Assembly (NCBI GenBank): GCA_963576735.1
Contig: OY755171.1
Span: forward strand, 15,934,001 to 15,998,000
Reading direction: 5' to 3'
DNA: 64,000 nucleotides
Source: Bedellia somnulentella
Lineage: Eukaryota; Arthropoda; Insecta; Lepidoptera; Bedelliidae
This document shows, one piece after another, positions 42,486 through 54,041 of the stretch (its first letter is position 1; every line of letters begins with the position of its first letter). The translations under genes and the position numbers were made by a program. Under the pieces are notes generated by a model that ran no database searches, was not told the origin of the DNA, and saw only the letters and a program-made list of their open reading frames with translations.

Positions 42486-44360
42486 AAATTTGGGATATGC
42501 AAGAAGAGTTTAGAAAGGGAATGGGATGTATGGTAAAATCTTTCCTTTAAAGGGTATCGTTCAAAAACGTTCTTAGTCTAGAACTAAAAGGTGTATTGCT
42601 CCTTCATATATGTGGAGAAAGCGTATTATAAGGTAGTAATAAAGTGTTTGTGAGAGTAAATGGGTCAAATATGGACTGGTTCGGTATCTTTTTATTTATT
42701 TATTTAATATGATTTTAGGTTTTATTATTATTTATGTATTATTTACTCTACACAAAAAACTACCTTTTGCGTAAGTATCTAATTATACTATATATAAATA
42801 TTATCTATATTATGTTATGCTATATATTATACAAATATTTTACTATATTTGACACTTTCCTAGATTGAACGATTGCAACTATTTTGTTCTGCTTAAGCCT
42901 TTAACAAATCAACACAGTATTGTGTTGATTATGTATTTTAGATAAGAATTTAAAATTTTCTTTTTATTTACTACGCCACCTGCGAAACCCTGTTTACGCT
43001 TTAATGTAACATGCCTACCATGTCCCTTACGATACAGGCTATGCCTAGTGTAGGGGACAACGACCTCTCCAATTGTAAAATTTCGTCACCTAATTACCAA
43101 ATATCACCTAAAGGTACCTTGTAATGTAAACTGTTGTTATTTTGGTTATTGCTGGTGTAAAATAAATATTTTTATATGTTTTTTAATTTTAATTTTTGGG
43201 TTGTCTGACAAGCATGTTTAGCTTCACCGTGGTTCTTCATTTTGCTCTTGATTATTTTTTAATAGAATTCCATAAAAGTGATAAAGGACTGGGAATGGGA
43301 TAATTCATCATTAAATGCCTCTGATACGCGGAGACCTAAGTGTTTCTTGCATCCCTGATTGAAGAGTTGCAAGAGATGCTGAATATTGCATGTGCGTTAT
43401 GAAAGAAAAATAATGAGAGTGAATGTGAATAACACCAAAACCATGTATTTTTGAGAGAGAGGGAAATGTGACAGAATTCTTGATGGAAATTCATGGTAAG
43501 AAAGTGGAACCCGTCAAAAAAATTAAAGAAAAAAAAATTAAAATTAAGACTAAAAACTTAAAGCCGGCTAGCTAATGAGAATGAATGATTTGAAAACTTC
43601 GATTTGATAGAAATACAGAAATGTATGAATACAAACATGGTCATGGATGCCATGCGTCTTCTACGAAATTCCATTTGGAATGAACTTACATATTACACAT
43701 ACATTATGTTTGAATCGGGAAGTGTAGAACCACTTTCTGACTCAAACATAATTTTATTAGGTATATACCTTAACAGTTATATTTATACTTTACTCAAGCT
43801 TTGTACATAAGTCTTATTAAACTTGTTCGTTAATTACTAAAAGTCACTAACTCTTAGATAAAACATCTGATATTTTGAAAAGAGTTTAATTGTCCCTGAT
43901 TCACTTTTAAAATCGCACTCAGCATGAACTAAAAAATAAGATTAAGACTATAATGTCATCAGTAACTTAAGATTGTCTAATAATATTTGCCATCAAATAA
44001 AAATCACAAGTTCCAAATGGATTTTTATTTTCTCATCATAAATATGATACTTGATTTGCGCTCATAAAGTAGATTTTGTTTGAAAGGGTTCAAAAAGGTT
44101 CTTTCAATAGAACTGCTATGATGAGATTGCCTTTGTACGAGTTTCAAGGGCATGAATGTGAATGCTGAAATCTGGAATATTTTACATACTAAATTTAATG
44201 TACTTTTAGACTCAATTTATCGAGAAAATAAATGAGATGCAGAGATTCAATTATATAGTAATTTCTTTAAAATTTAACACTTTAGATTCAAAACTCAGCT
44301 CATAGTAAAAACATCTTGCCAAAACGCAAAGGAGATATTATTTTCTAAATCATTTTATTT
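42486..44360. other. Unassigned, possible LINE UTR debris
   Basis: No gene. 42960-43190 (CTATGCCTAGTGTAGGGG to GTAAAATAAATATTTTTATATG) has the look of a polyadenylated 3' UTR but has no partner in the window. Confidence 0.3.
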
Positions 44361-45129
44361 GCCGTGTAGTGTCGGCTTAGAATTTACCGTGTAGTGTCGG
44401 CTTAGAATAACACTACCCCATTTCTACCCGTGGGAGTTCGTAAGAGGCGACTAAGGGTATAGGAGCTTTTAAGGCTGCGAACCCACCAGAGCTGTGCGAG
44501 GTAGCTAAGCGTTGTGCGAGGAAAAAATCCACCAATAGAATCACTTCATTTTCCTAGCCTCGCTCAGCTCAGCTCTGGTGGGTTCGCAGCCTTAAAAGCG
44601 AGAAATGTGTGCGAAAGATGTGTTGCGAGGAATGTGTTGCGAGAAATGTGCTGCGAGGAATATGTTGCGATGCGAGGTTTGCGAAGATTCCCTGCCAGCC
44701 AGTCAACAGACGGCTGGTGTTGAAAGTAGACGTGCAGAAAATAGATATGGATAATTCCCCCCGTTACACATTTCACAGCTTCGCAACGCATCCTCGCACC
44801 GCACATTAATGCGCATTTTGACAGCAGCTCCGCTACACATCCTCCTATTAGACATTTACTTCGCACAGCTCTGGTGGAAACCCCTACACATTTCCACAGC
44901 ACAGCTACACATCCTCGTACGACACACTTTACTCGCACAGCTCTGGTGGGTTCGCAGCCTTAAGTGATTTTTGTGTGATGGGTTTGGAGACCCGTCACCG
45001 AAAACATTTATTATTACTCGTACCATCTTTTCCCAAATCAACTTCCAATTGGCTAAGGAATTTATCATTCCAAAGCTCTGTCTACTCCGTCAAGGGATTT
45101 ATAGCCGTGAGTATATGTATGTATGTATT
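44361..45129 (+). repeat. Rep1 copy with duplicated head, split by a TTAA MITE
   Basis: The head appears twice: GCCGTGTAGTGTCGGCTTAG, then ACCGTGTAGTGTCGGCTTAG. The body runs to AGGAGCTTTTAA, is interrupted, and resumes at TTAAGTGATTTTTGTGTG; it ends TATAGCCGTGAGTATATG. Confidence 0.85.
44473..44959. mobile_element. TTAA-flanked MITE, composite (487 bp)
   Basis: Perfect 28-bp terminal inverted repeats: 44473-44500 starting GGCTGCGAACCCACCAGAGC, and 44932-44959 as its complement. TTAA stands on both sides (44469-44472 and 44960-44963), while intact Rep1 has a single TTAA. A third end (44567-44591), again followed by TTAA, lies inside, and a partial fourth is at 44862-44880. The array TGTTGCGAGGAATG/TGTTGCGAGAAATG repeats at 44615-44670. 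No coding capacity. TTAA duplication is the piggyBac signature, though the end sequence is not of the classical CCC-type. Confidence 0.8.
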
Positions 45130-45740
45130 TAATTTGTGATGATTAGGACCAAAACAGAATATAAGTTGTGTGTCTTTGGGGATTCCATCAATGTAACACT
45201 AATTCTAATTGGTGGCTCAGCACTGCCGGCCTATTTAGGGTCACTCCTGCAGAGTAATATAAATAAAAATTTTGAGAGGGATGTCACACGCAGAGTAAAT
45301 AGAGGATTGATGAAGTGGAAACAGAAATGAAAATAATTCGGGCAATGTTTTTGAATTGGTGTAAATGTTGGGCAACCAGGCTGAGCGAAGAAATAAGATG
45401 CATTGTAAGAGTGATGAGCATGATGAGATGCAAAAAATATGAGAGGTAGTATGAAAGTGCGCCACACAGTAACAAGATAAAGAGCAATTACATATATGAG
45501 GCAGTAGGTTAGAATATAAGGAATGTATGAAAACATTTATGTTTCAATCTGCAGTTTGATTAGCATGAAGGACTTTTATATATTGAGGCACATAAGATTC
45601 TTCTTGGTTCCGCAAGTGGCACTGAATTCAACAATATTAACAAATATATGTTTTTTTACTTACAGTAAACTTATGCAATGCACTAATAATTTACTTAAAC
45701 ATAAACAGTATTTAGAGAGATATATGTATATATATACCCA
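45130..45740. other. No recognisable feature
   Basis: Open frames on both strands (45231-45536, 45523-45855) have no recognisable motif; the second ends in a TA run. Confidence 0.4.
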
Positions 45741-45757
45741 CCAAAAACATTTTCATA

Positions 45758-45762
<5 letters not shown>

Positions 45763-45817
<55 letters not shown>
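45763..45817. repeat. TA dinucleotide microsatellite
   Basis: About 55 bases of uninterrupted TA. Confidence 0.95.
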
Positions 45818-45819
<2 letters not shown>

Positions 45820-46207
45820 GGGGGCATCAAGTTTAAGATCAGATTAGACCTCTAGCGTCAAAATTGAAAATTACAGATCTCATACAAACTCTCATCCCCT
45901 AGTTTAAGGGGTTGGGGGATGATCATCAGTGAGCCAGTGACAAAATCAGCGCTTTTTAGATAATAATATAATAACCTGAAGTATAAAAGCTAATGTAATT
46001 AAAACTTGATATATTCAATAAGTCTGCTATTGACTTATTGATTTCTTTCGAAAGTTTTGTTGATCTAGCATAATCCGAACCCAAGTTATGAGGGTTCGAA
46101 AAAACGACGAAACGCTTCGAGAAAAGGTAGGTAGTGCTCGTGCGCTCCGGTTAGTTTGTCTTACCGTCACTACCGTGCCCCCGCCAAGACAAACTCATAA
46201 TCAGATA
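45818..46207. other. Unassigned, small inverted repeat
   Basis: TTAGTTTGTCTT near 46151 and AAGACAAACTCA near 46187 form a short stem around a CpG-richer loop; otherwise nothing. Confidence 0.35.
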
Positions 46208-46407
46208 TATTCTGCCCGTGGGTGTTCGTAAGCTTTGGGGCTTTTAAAGAAGTTGCTGGACGATGCGGTTGGAGACCCATCATCAGCAGCCTTTATTTTA
46301 CAATCTCTTCCCCACTCAACTGAAAGTCGCTGAGAAATTTCTTATTCTGAAGCTCTGGCTACCCCTACTTGGGATTTGTAGCCGTGAGTATAGGTATGTA
46401 TGTATAA
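46208..46407 (+). repeat. Rep1 copy, 5'-truncated
   Basis: From CCCGTGGGTGTTCGTAAG to TGTAGCCGTGAGTATAGG with TATG units. Confidence 0.8.
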
Positions 46408-46772
46408 TTATACTTTACATGTCTAAAATTTATGTAGAAAAAACTAAAGTTTGCTTCCGAAATTGAGTTTAACATACAATTACTTATAAGTTTATGGACC
46501 GAACTCTTGCATTCCCTGTAGTCAATAAATCATTGTTTCTAATACTTACGAGGGTCTTAGGGTCTCTATATAATGTTTAACGAAAATTTGCAAGTTTGGA
46601 ACTTATAGACATGCTCAGTACACAGTTTGCGTGCGAAGACTTTACTTGCTTTACTTGTTATTATAGCATATAATAAGGAGCAAGAAGAAAAAAATTAAAA
46701 AGTTAAAAATTTGCTGTATATGTCAAAGAAAAATTAAAAGTTAAAATGTGTATGTATGTATGTGTGTATGTT

Positions 46773-47010
46773 TGCCGTGTAGTACCGGCTTAGAATGTCG
46801 CTACCCCTTTCTACCCACGGGTGTCGTATGAGGCGACTAAGGGTGTTGGGGATTTTTGGGCGATGCGGTTGGAGAGCCATCACCAAAAACCTTTATTTTA
46901 CCATCTTTTCCCCACTGAACTTCCAAAAGTGGTTGAGGAATTTATAATTCCTAAGCTCTGGCTACCGCTTCTAGGGAATTATAGCCGTGAGTAAATGTAT
47001 GTATGTACGA
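46773..47010 (+). repeat. Rep1 copy, full length
   Basis: Complete from TGCCGTGTAGTACCGGC to GTGAGTAAATGTATGTATG, with ACCGCTTCTAGGGA hairpin region near 46964. Confidence 0.9.
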
Positions 47011-47473
47011 AACAAAAAAAACGGCTTAATTTATGTGTTTCTTTTTTCAAGTAAATGAATTAACGCCTCTTTTCGAAAATAGTGTTTACCGAGTAGCGCA
47101 AGTATTTTTAGTACAGTGATCAAGCCATAGTCTATTATTAAGCTTGTATTTTAACTTCGAAAATACTCACATTTCATTCTTCTTCCCAATAATTTAGTAC
47201 AAATCTAATCCATTTACACAGAAAAAGGAAAATATCATTCGAAGGCCAGTATACATTTCTAGTTATCTATTAAGTAAGGAGCGTATCATGCGGTACAAGA
47301 GTACGTTATCGTGGCATTTCCTTTCGTTGGAGCTTAAAGCGACGCGAAACGACGTAATTCGCCGGCCCTGCCGAGCTCTGACTTCTACGCCCACGGCGCG
47401 TTCTTATTGAACTACCCTCGATTATTTAGTTACGGAATGTAGTATAGCTTTGTGGAGTATTTCAATAAAAGTT
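47011..47473. other. Unassigned, short GC-richer patch
   Basis: 47335-47405 is CpG-rich (GCGACGCGAAACGACG, CGGCCCTGCCGAG) with no motif. Confidence 0.35.
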
Positions 47474-47680
47474 AAAGGGAAACGTTCGTGGGGACACCCA
47501 CATTGCTAAGTTGTACTTTGTCATGTAACATTTGCCCCCTATCACGTGAGTACACTGTTCAAGCAAAACGTGGGTACTCTGAACATCAGGTACGAATGTC
47601 ACGTGATGTTTAGTACTTGGAGTACCTCTGCCGACCCCTTCGGGGATATACGGCGTGAAATTTTGAGTTGAGTTTTTTGA
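47474..47680 (+). repeat. Rep2 SINE, 5'-truncated
   Basis: ACCCACATTGCTAAGTTGTAC, CCCCTATCACGTGAGTACAC, and the intact 3' end CTCTGCCGACCCCTTCGGGG, then ATATACGGCGTGAAA and GAGTTGAGTTTTTTGAG. Confidence 0.85.
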
Positions 47681-48573
47681 GTAATATTAAAATAACTTCT
47701 TTTTACTGTTTATGAGTGTCTGTTTGTATAAGCTTATCTTTAAAACGACAGGAGTGATTTTATAACTTTGTAGAAAGAAAGTTACTCAGGCCACATTTTT
47801 TAGTTTCTTAATGGCCTTGCAAAATCGGAGCGGTTCCTCAGTTGAACGTAAATAACGATGATGTCAGAGCAAAAAGTTGATACAGGAATAACCCACTAGT
47901 GACTAGTTAGGGCTCGCCCGCTTAGCTGTCTAACGATTTCCTCAGTACAATAAACAAGGGACGTCTTGCCTTATCTTGAACCGTGAATAGTTTGTTTCAG
48001 TCCGCCTTTAATTAACTGACAACACTTAAAATTGTAGATTACTATCAAGTTTTGGTGTCCATAAAGCATAAGCTAATTTTTAGAATGAGTTAAAGTTGGG
48101 TTGAGTATATAACGCTATGAAGTACTTATAACAACTACAACTACTGGCGCCACCTAGTATGTAATATGTAAATTAGTAATTATTTGGTTTTGGTCATGGG
48201 CGCGATGGCTTATTTCATGTGTAATTTCGGTGTTTCTCAACCGATTTCTATGATTATTTTTTTATTAAATAGGTAATAATTAAATAAGAGTATGAGTGAG
48301 AGTATTATAAACGTAAGAGTAAACAAATAAAATCAGAATGCTCAGAACTGCTAAGTTATCAGCAGTTATACGTGATATTGTGAGTCAACCATATAAGATA
48401 GACATCTGCTGCTGCACATTTTTTTTAGACAATTTTATGAACAATATTTCCGTCACACATGATTTCTATGTAACTTAAACCATTAAGGCTGCACACGCGA
48501 CGGAAGCTAAAAAAATGTGATAATTTCTACCGTTTTCCCAAATTATCCTCAAATTCCCCTTTACTGCTCTGCA
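47681..48573. other. No recognisable feature
   Basis: Nothing supported. Confidence 0.4.
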
Positions 48574-49320
48574 AAAAAAAAAAAAAAAAGTCAAAAAGTT
48601 TATTTTTCAAAATAAAGTTAAATACTAACATTTTTTGAACGTCAAAGTTTTAAATTAATCGTTAATCCGTTGCTTCGGAAGGTGTTCGTAAAGAGAAGAA
48701 GCAACAAAGAAACTCTTTACATTCACATTTTTTAATTTTTTCAATATATGGTTTGTACAATTTCAGTTTATAAACATGTTTTTACTTTACAAAAGATTTT
48801 CTATGCGACCAAACCAAACGCTAGTTTGACATAATTAAAATAAATTGTCCATCACAAAAACCAATCACATAACGTGAGAAGAAAAATCCTCACCAGACAA
48901 TTATTCCTGGGAATAACGAGGGAAGATTTATAGCTTTACGGACATGGTCATGTGCGCGTTGGGTCCTTGTCGTTTAAAAAATCTTGAACACTGTAGTAAG
49001 ATTTCTTTAAAAGCATGGCTTTAATTGCCTTTTTAAAAGATGCCACTGGCAATTCCAATATGTCAGAAGGGAGTTTATTGAACATTTTCAGGGATAGTCC
49101 CATAAAGGAGTTACTTACTTTATTAAGTCTCCACTTCGGTACGTTAAGTTTCTCCTTATTCCGAGTGTTAACAGTATGCCTATCACTAACTTTACTAAAT
49201 TGGCCTATATTCTTTTTGGCATACATTAAATTCTCAAATATGTATTGGCAAGGGACAGTTAAAATGCCAATATCTTTAAATTTTTCGCGCAACGAATACC
49301 TCGACCTTAACATGTAAATA
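48574..49320 (-). mobile_element. 5'-truncated CR1/jockey-like LINE (second copy)
   Basis: Reverse complement of 12395-13137, both UTR and coding end, with very few differences. Its tail at the left is AAAAAGTCAAAAAGTTTATT after an A-run, and its 5' break is at ACATGTAAATA. Confidence 0.9.
48948..49313 (-). CDS. C-terminal fragment of CR1/jockey-like LINE ORF2
   Basis: The last 121 codons of the same protein as 11661-12764, starting MLRSRYSLREKF and closing at the same PTRT. I see one amino-acid difference (NIGQFSK here, NIGRFSK there). No reverse transcriptase motif is included, so it is not functional. The opposite strand also has an open frame here in both copies, which is simply the shared antisense. 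Confidence 0.8.
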   Translation of the reverse strand: MLRSRYSLREKFKDIGILTVPCQYIFENLMYAKKNIGQFSKVSDRHTVNTRNKEKLNVPKWRLNKVSNSFMGLSLKMFNKLPSDILELPVASFKKAIKAMLLKKSYYSVQDFLNDKDPTRT

Positions 49321-49321
49321 T

Positions 49322-49568
49322 TGCTGAAAGGTATACTATAACCTGCCCAGGACTATGAAGAATGATTGTGCCAAGTTTCGTTACAATACTTCGAGTAGTT
49401 TTTGTTTCCGTAAGGAACATACAAACCGACAGACAGACAGACAGACATACAAAATTTTACTGATTGCATTTTTGACATCAGTATCGATCACTAATCACCC
49501 CCTGATAGTTATTTTGAAAATATATTTCATGCACAGAATTGACCTCTCTACAGATTTATAATAAGTAT
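49322..49568 (+). repeat. Unclassified repeat with GACA tract
   Basis: CCAAGTTTCGTTACAATAC, CGAGTAGTTTTTGTTTCC, five GACA units (about 49427-49447) and TTTTGACATCAGTATCGATC read like a lepidopteran interspersed repeat known to me in style. No second copy is in the window. It abuts the LINE break at 49320. Confidence 0.4.
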
Positions 49569-50910
49569 AGTTGATAATTAATAATGATATTTTCCTACCT
49601 ATATGTCTTTTTCGCTACTGAGTAACTCTTGATCACCGTATACTTTAACTTGATTGGTAATACCGTAACCTCGTAGATACACGAGGGATTTTTTTAAATA
49701 TTTTTTTAATTTACTTTATGAATGAAGCATAAAATATACATTAGTCTAGGGGCGATTTTGGGCTTCGAATCATTCATTTGCACCCAGGGCCGAGTTCTCG
49801 CCACTGTGGCACGTTTACACTCTCGATTTTTATACTGGAACCACTCTAAATTTTCAGGCCCAACGTGTCTAATATTAAAAATTTAATAGAACATAATCTT
49901 TACTAGCTAGTTGTATTTATTTCTAGACAGATTTTTTGTAGATTTGTATTTATTTACTTAATTAAATCAACAACCCCATCTGCTAGTTAATTTATTTTCT
50001 AAGTTACCTGACAAAGTGGACTAAACAAAGATTTAATACAAAACTCTTAGAAGGTGCTTATAAACACCCGTGCTAAGACGCGGGTCTCAGCTTTGCTACA
50101 ACCCAGTTTGTAAAGACAACGACACACCAAATGTATGTTTTATATAAAAAAAGATTAATTTATGTTTCACAGAGATTGTTTTTTCGTTTTGGTGTTGCTA
50201 TTAATCTATGTGTACCTTTTTATGTTTTGAAGATGAGTAACGAAGGTTTTGTCTAATATTAAATTCACACTGTGATGTATTTTTGGTTAATATATTTTGT
50301 TACGGAAACGTAGCATTTTTAATAACTTAATGTATTAATAACATTAGTAAAATGAGTATCTATAATTTACAAAGTAAAAAAGTTTGTGAAAATATTTGTT
50401 CAAAATAATTTACATTTTCCAAAATCATGTCAGCCGGTGTATGTATACTTTTCTAAAGGTTACAGTAATGAACAATATATCATGAGATCAGTATATAACC
50501 AACGCATATACAGAACACGCAGACAAGTTAAGAACTACTAGTTTACCCAATTAACTAACGAACAAAAACCCTGTTTCACGGTATACAACTACCTTAACTT
50601 GTTACCCAACTTTATGCATGCACAACAGTTTTCCGTCCCACGAAAATATGACTCGGGAGTGTGCTCCTCCAGATAATTGCAGCTAAACCGAGGAGTAACG
50701 AGCGGAGCTTGACTTTAAACAATTATGAGGTAACTAGAGCTTAGATGCGACTAAAAGCTCTTTAAGAATTCAGCTTCAGAGATTCATCTGCATGTCAATT
50801 GGTGATTCGAAAAGTTGTTTGTCGTCTTTTATGAAATGTAAAAGGATACCTACTTTTACGAGTGTGCCATTTTTTAGGAAATCATAAATGTATATTTTGT
50901 TTTATTATTA
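49569..50910. other. No recognisable feature
   Basis: Nothing supported. Confidence 0.4.
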
Positions 50911-51600
50911 ACTAGCGACCCGCCCTGGCTTCGCACGGGTGCAATGCAAAATATACCTACTACAGAATGTCCTTATACACAACGTTTACAGCTTTTTTGC
51001 CATTAGCTTATTCTATTCCATCGACGCGCTATTTATAGGCACGCGCCGCCCGGCGCAAACAACTACGACCCTGCATTTTAAATTTGTAATATCTTCGGTA
51101 ATATTCACTTAAACTACATGCTGTAAAAAGCATATTGATCTATAATAAATGCACAATTTATTTAAGGTACTTAATTGGATAAGGATTAATGCTGTATTGT
51201 TTAAAATCACTTCGTAAATAACCATTTTTTAGTAAAGAATAAAAGGGGTTATGCTGGGTTATCCCTAAGAGATAGACATATACCATCGCGGACTTTTTTG
51301 TTGAACTTTTTAAGGTGAACAATACTGTAGTACATTATTTTGGTCTATCTCGTAGGTTTCAGCCAGCGTTTGCAATATAAGCGCAAAAAAACGTGCTTAT
51401 TTACGACATCGTATTAGAAACCTTTAAATTTATCAGTGTTTCTCTACTATATTATGCATTTATTATACATACAAACCTTCCTTAAGAATCACTCTATCTA
51501 TTAAAAAAAACCGCATCAAAATCAGTTGCGTAGTTTTAAAGATCTAAGCATACATACGGACATACAGCGAAAGCGACTTTGTTTTATACTATGTATTGAT
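50911..51600 (+). repeat. About 690-bp repeat, ACTAGCGACCCGCCC to TATGTATTGAT
   Basis: The start ACTAGCGACCCGCCCTGGC and TTCGCACGGGTGC and the end AAGCGACTTTGTTTTATAC are familiar from insect interspersed repeats. Its end region recurs inverted at 33190-33345. No coding capacity; the class is uncertain. Confidence 0.6.
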
Positions 51601-51894
51601 ATTTAAGCCGTTTTTTGTGATAAGGGTTGGCAGAGTTCATCAATCGCAAGTTGTAAGCTATTGGGAAATTTCAATATTGTGTCAAATCAAACAATAATTT
51701 AAAACAACAGCTTTAATTTTTCATAAATTATTATTAAATTTGCTTAATCACATATTACATTGTCGGCAAATAACAGCGCTTCTCGGACGCTGACACATAA
51801 TTAATTATCACAATTATGATAAATTTACACAGTCCAATATGGATAAAAAAATAGCATAGCATAAGCATAAGCATAGCATAATAATAGCATAAAC

Positions 51895-52241
51895 GTTCAC
51901 GCCGAATATCCCCGAAGGGGTTGGCAGAGGTACTAATACTTCTGAACATCACGTGACTTTGTCACCTGGTGTTCAGAGTACCCACGTTTTGCATGGACAG
52001 TGTACTCACGTGATAGGGTGCAGGCCTATCGCCGTTTTGTACGAATACACTGTCACATGACTAAGTACAACTCAGCCATGTGGGTTTCCTCACGATGTTT
52101 TCCCTCACCGTTAACAACCATGATAAATTAACCACACATATGTCTATATAAAAGAAAAATTGGTGTAGGCCCGACCCAGGATTTGAACACTAGTCGTTTG
52201 CACGATAACCGAGTGTTCTACCTACTGGGCTATCACGGTTG
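51895..52241 (-). repeat. Rep2 SINE, full length
   Basis: Best complete copy. The 3' end at left reads TTCACGCCGAATATCCCCGAAG then GGGTTGGCAGAGG; body CACCTGGTGTTCAGAGTACC and AACAACCATGATAAATTAACC; head with B box (GGATTTGAACAC on plus) and A box (CTGGGCTATCACGG on plus). Confidence 0.9.
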
Positions 52242-52766
52242 TGATAGTCCAGTGGGTATATAAAATAAATATGATAAATAAATAGTTAAGAAATTGACCA
52301 AATTGAAAACAAATTATGATCGATGTTTTGGAAGTAAAAAAAAAATGGTGGATTTACGATTTATTTATGTTATTAGTGAAAAAAAACTTCTGGTTTTATA
52401 GTTAATTGAATCTGTTTAAATCTCAAATGCTAATTAAAGATGAAAAATATACCCCAAGTGCAATAAATCTTAAAGAAAATTGGTTTGAATTTTTATGGCT
52501 GCAAAAAGTTTGTTCTTGAATAAAGAGTAAAGTTTTATTATCATCTTGAAGTTTTCTCCCAAATTGGAATAATAAATGGGAATTTTAAAATATTTTAAAT
52601 CAACATGGCAGGGTTATGAATATTTTAAAGCAAGTTTTCATTAATTTATGGACTGGACTTTCATGTTAGAGTACTTTGAGAATTCATAACAACTTTATTT
52701 TAAAATAGTTCATCGTTGTTTTTTTTAAAGATGCCATCACGTTGCATTTTTATGTACCAGCGCCCG
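52242..52766. other. No recognisable feature
   Basis: Nothing supported. Confidence 0.4.
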
Positions 52767-52769
52767 TAA

Positions 52770-52887
52770 CATAAAGCGTGTGAGAGCGAATGTGACATGT
52801 GAAAAGTGAGATACTGACAGATTATGTATAAACAATTTGTCACCTTCTGACTTTTCATGTGACAAAGACACTCTCACAAACTTCATG
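52770..52887. mobile_element. Hairpin MITE (copy 2)
   Basis: Self-complementary: GTGTGAGAGCGAATGTGACATG against CATGTGACAAAGACACTCTCAC, with the centre ATACTGACAGATTATGTATA. Same design and centre as 39005-39122. Confidence 0.65.
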
Positions 52888-53120
52888 CTATTAGAGCTGA
52901 CTAATCTAGCTAAGCTGGGTCATTAGACCAAAATTTTACCAATTTCTACGTCTCAGTAGCCAGAACTGAGTGGGAACTTCGAATAGCAGCATAATCTTGA
53001 TTGTCACGCTATATCCTGACAAAACTGGTATACCTGATTCAAATGACATGTGTCTACGCACCGGGAATCAAACCAAGATCTATGGAAATATTTTATTAGG
53101 ACGAGTCAGTGGAAACCACA

Positions 53121-53367
53121 CACCTACATACATACATATACTCACGGCTATAATTCCCTAGAAGGGGTAGCCAGAGCCAAGGAATTATAAGTTCCTCAGC
53201 CACTTTTGGAAGTTGAGTGGGAAAAATGCGGTATAATAAAGGTTTTTGGTGATGGGTCTCCAACCGGATCACCCAAAAATCCAATAAAAAACCCCAATAC
53301 CCTTAGTCGCCTCTTACGACACCCGTAGGTAGGAAGGGGTAGCGACATTCTAAGACGGCACTACGCG
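53121..53367 (-). repeat. Rep1 copy with 16-bp target duplication
   Basis: Flanked by GTCAGTGGAAACCACA (53105-53120) and GTCAGTGGAAAACACA (53368-53383), one mismatch. The body is full length. Confidence 0.85.
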
Positions 53368-53404
53368 GTCAGTGGAAAACACAATTTTGCTAATCTTACA
53401 TATC

Positions 53405-53575
53405 TCCAAATAATAAGCTATGTAGGGTCGGCTTAGATAGCACTAACCTTTTTGTTCCCTTAAGAGGCAATCTAGGGTAAAGTGCAATTTTTAAGTGGCT
53501 GAAGAATTATTAGTTCCGATGGTCTGGTTTTCTCTTTCCGGGATATATATAGTCGTGAATATATAAATGAATGAG
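53405..53575 (+). repeat. Rep1 copy, strongly diverged
   Basis: ATGTAGGGTCGGCTTAGATAGC, AAGTGGCTGAAGAATTATTAG and CGTGAATATATAAATG. Confidence 0.65.
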
Positions 53576-54041
53576 ATATTTTTTGTGAGCGTAAGTTGGA
53601 TTGTGAAAATATGGGTGGTGTTTAAACGCAAAGACATTTATTGTTATAATATCAACAACTACAGGTTTTTCCCAAACAGAACCTCTGAAATAGCTTTTGA
53701 TTTGCTTTTCCGTAGTCTGATGAAAAGTATTTGAAAATCAGTGCAGTTGTTATTTATTTATTTGTTTGTTTTGAGGGCTGGGCTAAACTTTGTTAAAATA
53801 TACATTGTTAACAGTGAGAACACTGTTATTTATTGGCTGCGACCCACCATGCCTAAGATGTCACTTAGATAGTTAGTCGTGTTTTCACACCCTTTTTTAA
53901 AGTAATGGAGTTTTGTGATGCCTTCGTAAGACATTTTCCACCAAACCGTCCGACTGCGAGTCTCTGCAACAACATCTTAGCTCCCAATGTTCTTTTGTGA
54001 CAAAAGGCTAAATTCAAAAGTGGATTTGACATTTTTCCATA

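Noticed and set aside
44564..44938. 124-codon Cys-rich open frame on the minus strand
   Set aside because: It lies wholly inside the TTAA MITE; the Cys pattern comes from the TGTTGCGAG repeats.
45231..45536. 101-codon minus-strand frame rich in Ile, Leu, Phe and His
   Set aside because: Three overlapping frames are open at once in low-complexity DNA; no motif or splice context.
46773..47010. CRISPR-like or satellite origin for the many TATG-ended repeats
   Set aside because: Copies are dispersed in both orientations with individual target duplications; no regular spacing.
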